Assembly (NCBI RefSeq): GCF_000003605.2
Contig: NW_003106600.1
Coordinates: 141,507 to 164,260, forward strand
Direction: 5' to 3'
Length of the DNA stretch: 22,754 bases
From: Saccoglossus kowalevskii
Lineage: Eukaryota > Hemichordata > Enteropneusta > Harrimaniidae
Made by a program: the position numbers and the translations under genes. The notes beneath the pieces were generated by a model. That model saw nothing but the letters and a program-made list of their open reading frames with translations. It was not told where the DNA came from and did not search any database. Below, in pieces: positions 1-10,400 of the stretch (the stretch's first letter is position 1; each line of letters begins with the position of its first letter).

Positions 1-1325
1 CTTTACGAGGGGCTCGTCATGCACTCATATGTGTCAGGAGTTACAGTTGTATAACGAAAAAATATGTCCCGACAATAAGTCGAGTATACTTCTCGAATTT
101 AATATATGACATTCCATACGACTTAAAAAATACAACTGTGTCTCAAAATAATTAAATTATAAAGATCCGCAAAAAAATGTTATGTTCCCTGAAATATATC
201 AGTACAGTGAAATGGTTGGTGTCTGACAACTTAATGTAAAATATAAAAATATGCTCGTGTTCAAGAATGTTTTGTAACATTTCAGTTGCACATATATTTG
301 TGTATATTGGGATGTCAAACAACTGAATATGCCCGTGCCACACAGTCAAGTTTTTTTTGTTTTTCTTTTAATTTGATGGCACCTTGTATTTTGTCACATT
401 GTATAACATAATTATTGCCTAGCCAACAAGACATTGCAAACATTGTACGTTAACTACATTGTGTAAGTCATTCAAATAAACCACATTTATTTATAACAAT
501 GCACTGTTTTGTGCAAGCACAGAACTAAAAAAAAGTCATAGTCCTCGTTGGATTAGGGGAAATGTTATTCATGCCAAAAATAAAGTAATATGCACCAACA
601 GCATAGTTAATAATTTAGAGTGAATAATTGGCTGGTAGGTAGGAAATTAAACAGGATATGCTATTCATGCATTTTTTGTATCCACACTAATTTCATTTGT
701 CCAGGCTCATGTACAGAGATACGAAACATGAAATTATGGACATGTATCTCAACATGTATAATACCACGTTCAAAAAAAAGTCAGCCATCTTGTATTAAAT
801 CGCTAAACTACTGCATGTGTATATGTCCCAGATAAAGTACTAGGCACATGCAAAGAATGATCAGATTTGGTCAAGAGGGTTATGAAATATGACTTGTCTC
901 TGTTTCGAACTATTTCGAATGGGAACTAATAAGAGGCTCCATGGTGCAAGACAATACAGACAATAGCATAATGCATGATGTTAGCTCACGGAATTAACAA
1001 CTCCAGTTGAAGTGATAACAACTGTGTAACAAGTAAACAACTAGGCGGACCATGCAAATTACATTTTCCGTGATGCACTGGTGCAATCCCTGGGATTGCG
1101 GAGCTGTGCTTCAAGTTACTTTTTGTGCATATGTATGCCATTGGTTAACATTTTAAATTGATGTGACAGGACAGACATAGGTAGACGCCAAGAAGCCATG
1201 AAACACTAGGAACTTAGGAAAATATTAGCTACATCAGAATCAAATCCATTTCACCTGTTTCTGTTGCTCTTAATATATACTACAGGCAATATGGCGCCCT
1301 CATTAAAATAAGGCGGACTAGTTAC
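1..1325 (-). other. intron downstream of PDZ1 (incomplete)
   Basis: AT-rich sequence after the PDZ1 donor. I see no convincing exon, RNA gene or repeat. Short open frames in it (for example 152-349 minus and 620-835 plus) have the composition of random AT-rich DNA. Confidence 0.6.
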
Positions 1326-1432
1326 CTACCATATTTAGCACACCGCCTCCACTCTTAACGGCTTTAATAGCAAAACTTGGGTCCACATTGGTTAGATCAA
1401 CATCGTTGACTTTCATCAAGCAATCATTCACT
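1326..1432 (-). CDS. DLG5: DLG5-like PDZ1 exon, second half
   Basis: 107 nt: one base completing the Arg codon, 35 codons and one left-over base. The acceptor is TATTTTCAG|A and the donor GGTAG|GTAACT. It encodes VNDCLMKVNDVDLTNVD and then PSFAIKAVKSGGGVLNMV, the core and last helix/strand of PDZ1. The human counterpart runs VNDWLLRINDVDL with a helix AIKALL and the strand AINMVV. The usual aromatic (Trp) after VND is a Cys here. The next exon should begin by completing a Val codon and was not found to the left, so it probably lies outside the window. Confidence 0.94.
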
Positions 1433-4400
1433 CTGAAAATACAACAAAATAATATAAACTGAACCCATAGACATCAAGGTGACAATAACTATCTGTTGTA
1501 AAAAAAATTTTTTACATACACAAATTTATATATCTGAATACCATTTCGTCACTGAGTGTACCAAACTCAATCCGACAAGGGATAAATTCTTCAACACAAT
1601 TGCCTCCATTTATCCCACATTTAGTATGTTGAACAAAACCCATAAATTCTACTTTATCATGGATCCTATATCTGATATTGCTCACTGGATTGGGTCATAC
1701 CTTTATCAAATGTACAATTTTAGAAATACTTCGTTGCTGTATAATTTTCTGTATGTTTTTGTTTTACCCATACCTCCAGAAATGGAAGGTTGTGGTCAAT
1801 AAAGTTATATCATGGAAGAGTCAAAGACTAAAATCGGCGAGTCACTCAATTTGATAAATACATAAACACAGTGACTTACCGAAGTCTACCATCAGCAATA
1901 CTGCCTTTATCAACTCGACTCACATAGATTGAACAATCATCTGGACTTTGCGGATTCTCCTTGGCATTACCAATCTCAAAACCAAAATCACTGACATCCT
2001 CCTGAAAAAGAAACACAAGATGATTAAATCAATGTCTATGAAGTGTGGTAATATTGTCTGCGTTTGGAATTAAGAATCAGACTGAGAAAGAAACGCAAGA
2101 TGATTAAATCACTTAAGTGTGGTAATAATGTCTGCGTTTGAAATCAAAAATCAGACTGAGAAAGAAACGCAAGATGATTAAATCCCTGTCTATGAAGTGT
2201 GGTAATATTGTCTGTGTTTCGAATCAAGAATCAGACTGAGAAAGAAACACAAGATGATTAAATCAATGTCTATGAAGTGTGGTAATAATGTTAGCGTTTG
2301 AAATCAAGAATCAGAGAAAGATAACATAAAGATCTATAAGCATCAATTATTAATGTCTATTTCCAATTCATTTTATTTCCTAGACATTACATGTCATGGT
2401 TGTTTTGCAATGAAGACATTGTGAAAGTGACAACAATGACTTATAATACAATAAGCATACACCCTGGCCAGATATCTTGGGATTTGAGTTATTACATTGC
2501 CAGCAATGCTGCCTTCTAAAAATACATCCCTACGTAACTGAGCAAGCCTTCGTTTATTCCACAATAGAAAGACGGCTCATTTTATAATTAGTTCCTCATT
2601 ACCCCTGCAGGCAGTATTTGATTCTTCTAGACGCCATTAAAAGCTCTTTTCTTGAAATATGTAAATACGGTATATGATTACACTTTATCTTCTCATACCT
2701 CTGATACATCACATATGCAAATATATTCATTAAAACCAGTGCAGCCATATACAGACGTCATGTACTGAATATAAAATCACTTTCAAATCTCCTTTGATCA
2801 ATAACCACTAAGGAAACCAAAATATTGAATATACATGCAGTTGTAGCTTCAGAAGAGAGAAACCGACACTGTCGAAGACGCTTATATTTTTAGTTAGACG
2901 TAGAATGTTCACTAGCGAGTGATATACCAAAAAACGCTCAGTGATTTTTAAAGTGAAAGAATTATGGTGAGTTTGTTATATATAGGATCCAATACTGATT
3001 TAGTCTTATTCATCTATTCATGAACTTGACCCCAAAGGACTGTCCAATTATCGTTCAATAAAAGGGCTGCACATAGTTTTAAGCGACCAATGAGAGCAAG
3101 TCATTTCAATAATGGCCAGCGCAGTTTTTATACATGTATGGTGAGAAAGTGAATAAATTAAATAGTAGTGGCCTACTAGAACTGTAGTTGCTTTAGAAGT
3201 GAATCCAAAAAAAAATTGCACATAAAAATATTATATCATGGATTATTAATATGCGACTCATTTTGAAAATGGAGACACATTTGTTAATTATGTGAGCACA
3301 TATATTACTAATAGAATACATACAGTATATGTAATGTACAAGAATCATAACAAACTGACTGTACTGTATTATACATTGGTAGGTCCTTTACATAACGTAT
3401 AGTCTGTCTACAAATGAGACTCATGAAGCATGGACATTGGATACAATAAAATAGAATGGACATAATATTGAAAAGTCTAAAGCTACTTCACAAGGTGCTA
3501 AACCATTTTAATGATAATGGTATTTTATACTTATACAAATTAACTTTAGAATTAATGTGATGATTTACGATTGGAATTGAAGTCAGAATTAACATGTTTA
3601 GTTCGTCTTCAACTCCATGAAGAGATATTCCTTACTGACATGACACATCTTTGTACTTTCCGAAAATACCAAGACATGTGACCTTTGGGGTCATAAATAA
3701 AACCAAAAAATAAATAAAAACAAAATAATAAGAGCATGTTCAGACTGTTTTTTAGAATACATTTACTTTGCTGTAGCAGGGCCATCTTGGACATCTTCAG
3801 CCTGCCCAGTTTGTGTTTGATATTTCACATCACAACTGCGGCGACTCAGGAAATTGTTACCAGTTCTGAGCAAAAGGAAGCCGAAATTTTAAGGAATATG
3901 TAAAAAGTTGTTTGGGTAATGTTTTCAAACATAAAATGCTAAAATGTAATAATAAATTTTATAAATTTTTGCTTACAATGAAGTTTATGCATACAATCAC
4001 ATGATACTACTTCCCAATACAATCACAAATAAAAATTCCCTCAAAGGCCTTTTTGTTGCCACCAGCCACTATTGAGACATTACCTTGGGCACCATGAGGT
4101 GTCAATGTGAATACACTCTTGGAACCATACTAGAAGCCTCTTACTAGACCTGAAAACATAATATGCAAAAGGGAGGCTTTAAAAAGAACAGCACCATCAC
4201 CACCATCAGCTGCCCCCTCCCCCCTCCCACAAACTCCTGAAAGTCGTTACCTTTTGACACTCAAGCTCTACAGTTTCCGTTTCCCATTCGGTAGAATCTG
4301 CATCAATGGCTGAATCACGACTATGGTGTGCCACTAAGTGAGTCAAACTCATCCGTGATTGCTTCTCTTCCTGTATTTGAAGCTTTTCTCTGAAACAAGT

Positions 4401-7400
4401 AAAACTTTTATTAATATCAACAATTTATCCATTTATTTGGCGGAGGAAATTAAGCAGCTACGTCATTTCCATATTCATTCAACAAAACACTAGCCATAAA
4501 TTGCATTACCTCTAAAATACATCAGACATCTAACGCTGTGACTACGAATGGATGAATTGTAAGCACTAAGTGCAGCATGTGTGGTCTGTTTTTGAATTCT
4601 TATTAGAGATTCATTCATGAGGTGTTTTCTCAGATGAGGTATACATGTATCCTCTATTCAGGTTCACCCCAACAAGAAGTGCACTTATCTATAGTTGTCT
4701 TTGTAGAGGATAGAAGGTAAGTTGAACTCCTATTAGAAAGACCCACTGTTTAATAATAATGAGATCGTTTTTCTGATAAATAGTGTTTACTATTAGATGG
4801 ATTGGGCACTATGTGTCTAATGGCTCATTTTATAACTTTAAGGTGCTTTTTTTGGAAAGATAATGATATGCTACTGAACAGTTTAAACAAGCATTCTTAG
4901 TCATTCTTTCATCATGATGCCATTCAAAAATGAATAGAAATTTTCAACAAGGATGAAGAAGTGATTCTCTAACACTAAACAAAAGTGAGAAAAATGGAAG
5001 CAAAGAATAACATTGCAAGTGTACATGAAAACCTCTTTAAAAAACTGTTTGTTGCTATGTGTTGTCATGTCAACTGAAAGCACAGGAATTCCCAGTGTAA
5101 TCATTTAAAGAGTGGCAATGTATTCTACTTACTACAAGATTTTTCAAAAGAAATAATCCACATAAAAGTCAAAATTGTTGTTGGGCACAGGAAGTCAAAT
5201 CACTAGAATGAAGGCAAATTGTTGGCACAGAGTTCATCCATACGAAAATTAATTTACATGACATAAAGTGAACTCAAAAGTCAATGTATTTGATTTCATT
5301 CAACCCCAATCATCAAACTAGTTGTCATGACTACTGTTTCCTTTGGATGTATTAACCATGCGTTTTCAGACGTTCATGTTTTTCATTTCTTAACTTGTTG
5401 TCAACTTTTAGAATTGTTCTTAAGTCTAAATAAAGAAAGGAAGGAAGGGACTTTTTTTTTTTTTTAAATATTTTTGTGCCAGGCGACAGTTCTGGACATT
5501 GAATGTCACCGTTGTCTCTCCTGACTTTTTTTTTTTTATTTGTGCAAATTGCAAGTGCTAGTGCTGACACATAGTGCATTTTGCCACAGAAGTCATATTC
5601 ATGTTTGGGAATACATGACAGGGCTGTGTGGCCATCTCTCTGTCAAATGGCAATTTTAATGCGCTATCCTGGCGTCAACCAGGCTCGGACACAAGCACCT
5701 GCGGACCTTAACCAAGGTTCCCCCAAAGTCGCATTCGTTAGTGAATGAATCTCGGCCAGTGGAATTGGCCTTCCCATTGAGTCTGTGGCACACTCACCCA
5801 GGGTAGGGATTGACCATTTGATGTTCAGCCTAAGGTAGGATTTGAACTTGGGTCTACTGATCATGAGTCTGGAGCGATAACCACTATGCTACCAGTGACC
5901 GGGACTTTGAGGAAGCCCCTCACTAGAGCCTACACTATACAATAACTCCCCAATCTTACACTGTACTTACTTGATAACTCTAAGTTCCTTCATTGCATCA
6001 CTACGCTGTCTTTGCACATCATCAGAATCTCGGAGAGATTCCCCCAGCTCGCTAACTGCCCGGTCCCTCTGTCGCCTCAACTTATCACACATTTTTCTGA
6101 CACTTTCACGTTCTAAAACAATCTTGTCACGTTCACTGAAAGCCCAATCACGGCGTTGTTTTGCAATGGCGGCATCCTGATTAGCTTCTCGTAACTCTTC
6201 TTTACATTTCTCCAATAGTTTATTCAAGCGCTCAACTTCTTTATACAAATGCTCAACATTACTTGATGCAGACTGCTGTCGCTGTTTCACATTGTAGCAT
6301 TCCCGCAGGATTTGATCACGCTCATCAATGGCTTCTGTCCTTTCTTTACGTGCAACATCACGCTCATACCTATATTTCTCAAAATCATTCAGCGCATCGT
6401 CTCGCTGTTTCTGAACCTCAGCCTTATCACTTATTGTTTCATTACACTGTTCTTGCAGTTCCTGTTTCTGTTTTATGGCCTGGTCCCGGCTTTTCATAAG
6501 AGCAGCTATTTCAATTTTTAAAGATTTAATTTCATTGAGAGATGAATTTTTAACACCATCATACTTTGTCCTAGCATTTTTTTCTGCTTGCAGTTCATCC
6601 TGCAAAGCTTCAATCTCTTTGTGTACCACGTCTCGTTCACTCATTACACGCCGATACTCTTCGATCGCATCATTTCGTTCTAAAGTCACTCTAGCAAGAT
6701 CTTTCTTTGCCAGTATCAGAACTTTCCTTGCGTTGTCCATTTCTTTCCTCACTTCATCTCTTTGCCTATCAGATTTCAATTTCCCTGCCCGGTATTGATC
6801 CCGCTCTCTTTCACGCTCACGTATGAGCTCTTCCCTATTTGTTATCATTGTCTTTAGTTTCTGTTTCATGTCATTGCTATCTTTCACAACTTGATCTCGT
6901 TCATGTTGCACTAGATCAAACTTTGAACGTAACCGTGACAACTCCTCCTCTTTATCTAAGTACCTCCTTCTAAGATCATCATAGCTCTTTTTCATTGATT
7001 CGTATTTCTCCAAAGCTGTGTCGTACATTTTATTTAGGACCTCGGAGGATCCTTTATGATTTATCATCTCGCGTAGCATCGAAAGTTCTCGCTTATCATC
7101 ATTATGTAACTGCTTCAAGTCAACAATATCTTGCTGTGCCCGTCCCTTTTCCACTTTTAGATCAAAACACTCCTGTTTAAAAGAGTGTAACTCTCGAGTT
7201 TGGCGCTCACACACAGTAGCGTAGTTCGTACACTTGTGACTGATTTCCAAATAAAGACTGTTTAAAGTTTCCAGATCATTTTTAGCTTTCTGACATTCCT
7301 CCTTCAATCTATCATAATCTCGATTTGAGTGACTGTCATGACGATGCCTGGGTGTCATTCCTGGATCATCCATGCTCCCAACGCTTCCGACACTGCCGCT

Positions 7401-10400
7401 ATTTTGCTGTTGCATGACTCTTCTTTTATAGTGATCCAGTTCTCTTCTAATCTGATCTCTCTCATCCGAGATGAGCTTTGATTCAGCTTTCAGTAGTCGC
7501 ACGTTCTCTTCACAAAGGTCATGACTGCAATACTGCTGCGTGGGAGGCAGAACCAATCTTGGGCCTGTGAGCACAAATAAGAAAATAATCAGAACACACC
7601 AACAAAATGACAGACCCAATCAGATTTATTACATATCGAAAAGATAACTCTCATGGCTGTGTTTTTTGTCATTTTAAGATGTTACGATAATGAATGTCTT
7701 GCATTAATCAATATACAAGATAGGTTCCTCATCAATTACATGACTTGTGTTTCTGTGTTTTTCTGTCATCAACCAGGTCAGATCCAACAGTTCAGTGACA
7801 TTTACTGGGATGTATTATTTCACATCATCTAATACATATGTTAAAATACTCTTACAACATTTTTGCACAACATTATTACAGAATTATTAATAATGCCACA
7901 AACTTTACTCAACTCAACAATCACACAAATGAAATATTCAAGACAAAGTATTGATTCAAAACCCACAATTCTACTTCTAATTAAATGACCACGTGTTCAC
8001 GCTCACATTCTCAGATATCATACAGTAAGCAAACACATCACCAGCACATAGTAATGCTCATCCATTTTAACCCCTACTAGCTGTAATTATTTTGGGTAGT
8101 AGCAATTAATAACTACCGGTATCCTCTTTCGTGCAAAGCATGATGGGAAGAGAAGTACTGTATCATCTATTTAAAGAGCAACCTCAGAATATTTTTTACT
8201 GCTAGAAATGTTTTTTAGATTTTCACCAGCGGTGGATCTAAGCATACATGTATACCCACTTACATCCATCCCGTAGACAGATTCACCTGACAGTACCAAA
8301 GTAGTAATGATTTGCCGACTTTGAATGACAGTCCAGATCATTACCAGTCTCAGTGCCAAAATATTGTTAGTCACTGGATATATACGTCACATTTTTGTTG
8401 TTGAATGGTTGATTTCATGTTGGAAATACAATTGAAAATATAAGAATTCTGTGAATAGCATCAAGTGTAGTTTTCATAAGCATTATTATATAACAGATAA
8501 AAATTATTATTAGAAACCAATTAATTAAACAAAACATGGGGGTAGAAAAAATACTGTCAATATCCATTGAAGTAATGTTCTCCCCAGGATACGAAAAGCA
8601 TGACAGTATCGTCACAGTGTAGCGGTGTACATGTCTATGATACGAAAAGCATTACAGTATTGTCACAGTGTAGCGGTTTACATGTCTGGGATACAAAAAG
8701 CATTACAGTATTGTCACAGTGTAGCGATGTACGTGTCTGGGATACAAAAAAGCATTACAGTATTGTCACAGTGTAGCGGTTTACGTGTCTGGGATACGAA
8801 AAGCATTACAGTATTGTCACAGTGTAGTGATGTACGTGTCTGTGATACGAAAAGCATTACAGTATTGTCACAGTGTAGCAGTTTATGTGTCTGGGATACG
8901 AAAAGCATTACAGTATTGTCACAGTGTAGCGATGTACGTGTCTGTGATACGAAAAGCATTACAGTATTGTCACAGTGTAGCGATGTACGTGTCTGGGATA
9001 CGAAAAGCATTACAGTATTGTCACAGTGTAGCGATGTACGTGTCTGTGATACGAAAAGCATTACAGTATTGTCACAGTGTAGCGGTGTACGTGTCTGAGA
9101 TACGAAAAGCATGACAGTATCGTCAGAGTGTAGCGGTGTACGTGTCTGGAATACGAAAAGCATTACAGTATTGTCACAGTGTAGCGGTGTACGTGTCTGG
9201 GATACGAAAAGCATTACAGTATTGTCACAGTGTAGCGATTTACGTGTCTGGGATACGAAAAGCATGACAGTATCGTCAGAGTGTAGCGGTTTACGTGTTC
9301 TGGGATACGAAAAGCATGAGAGTATCATGACAGTGGAGCGGTGTACGTGTCTGGGATACGAAAAGCATGACAGTATCATCACAGTGTAGCGGTTTACGTG
9401 TCTGGGATACGAAAAGCATGACAGTATTGTCACAGTGTAGCGATTTACGTGTCTGGGATACGAAAAGCATGACAGTATCGTCAGAGTGTAGCGGTTTACG
9501 TGTCTGGGATACGAAAAGCATGAGAGTATCGTCACAGTGTAGCGGTTTACGTGTCTGGGATACGAAAAGCATTACAGTATTGTCACAGTGTAGCGATTTA
9601 CGTGTCTGGGATACGAAAAGCATGACAGTATCGTCAGAGTGTAGCGGTTTACGTGTCTGGGATACGAAAAGCATGACAGTATTGTCACAGTGTAGCGATT
9701 TACGTGTCTGGGATATGAAAAGCATGACAGTATCGTCATAGTGTAGCGGTGTACGTGTCTGGGATACGAAAACATTACAGTATTGTCATAGTGTAGCGAT
9801 TTACGTGTCTGGGATACGAAAAGCATGACAGTATCGTCAGAGTGTAGCGGTGTACGTGTCTGGGATACGAAAAGCATGACAGTATCGTCACAGTGTAGCG
9901 GTGTACGTGTCTGAGATACGAAAAGCATGACAGTATCGTCACAGTGTAGTGATGTACGTGACTGGGATACAAAAAAAATGACAGTATCGTCACAGTGTAG
10001 CGACATACGTGTCCGGGATACGAAAAGCATGACAGTATCGTCACAGTGTAGCAGTATACAAGTCTGAGATATGAAAAGCATGAGAGTATCATCACAGTTT
10101 AGCGGTGTACGTGTCTGGGATACGAAAAGCATGACAGTATCGTCACAGTGTAGCAGTATACAAGTCTGAGATATGAAAAGCATGAGAGTATCATCACAGT
10201 TTAGTGGTGTGCGTAACTGAGGAGAACACCAAATGAAATCATAACTATGCGTAACCTTCAAGTCAACAGAAGCCATCAAAATATCAGTCATGATGAAATT
10301 TAATTTTTAAATGATTGACATATTATACAAGCACATAAATCCATAATTAAATAAACATAAACCCAAAAAACCTTTTCAAGTGTTACCATGGAAATATGTA

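Larger units (their letters stand above)
2002..4250 (-). other. DLG5-like intron before PDZ1
   Basis: A 2249-bp intron. It holds an 80-bp tandem repeat next to the acceptor, a G-run tract next to the donor, and two inverted copies of a nuclear-receptor-like 12-mer (3027-3038 and 3682-3693). The rest is AT-rich with no exon signal. Confidence 0.85.
4390..5970 (-). other. DLG5-like intron after the main coiled-coil exon
   Basis: A 1581-bp intron with consensus donor GTAAGT and TTTCAG acceptor. It contains a tRNA-derived SINE near the donor and a segment bounded by T-runs at 5452-5537. The region 4390-5350 shows nothing else. Confidence 0.85.

Noticed and set aside
1-30. Next DLG5 exon at the left edge (minus strand GTG CAT GAC GAG or GCC CCT CGT AAA)
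   Set aside because: The acceptor candidates are poor and the few residues do not resemble the expected end of PDZ1; too little sequence remains to decide.
5664-5864. 66-residue minus-strand open frame
   Set aside because: It lies inside the SINE body and is not a gene.
5833-5901. Functional tRNA-Met gene
   Set aside because: The promoter boxes are present but the stems are mismatched and the sequence continues into a SINE body.
5971-7180. Plus-strand open frames opposite the coiled-coil exon
   Set aside because: Antisense shadows of a strongly biased coding sequence, with no recognisable protein.
7565-7619. Signal peptide or membrane anchor (hydrophobic start of the open frame before the coiled coil)
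   Set aside because: It is the intron pyrimidine tract and acceptor read as protein; the splice site at 7565 and the phase match to the upstream exon explain it.
8589-10221. CRISPR-like repeat array
   Set aside because: The whole 51-bp unit is repeated with no unique spacers, and the window is eukaryotic.
8625-10291. Long open frames on both strands with a 17-residue repeat
   Set aside because: They arise because the 51-bp unit is a multiple of three. Several frames on both strands are open at once, none has exon borders or a known protein, and 50/52-bp units shift the frame.
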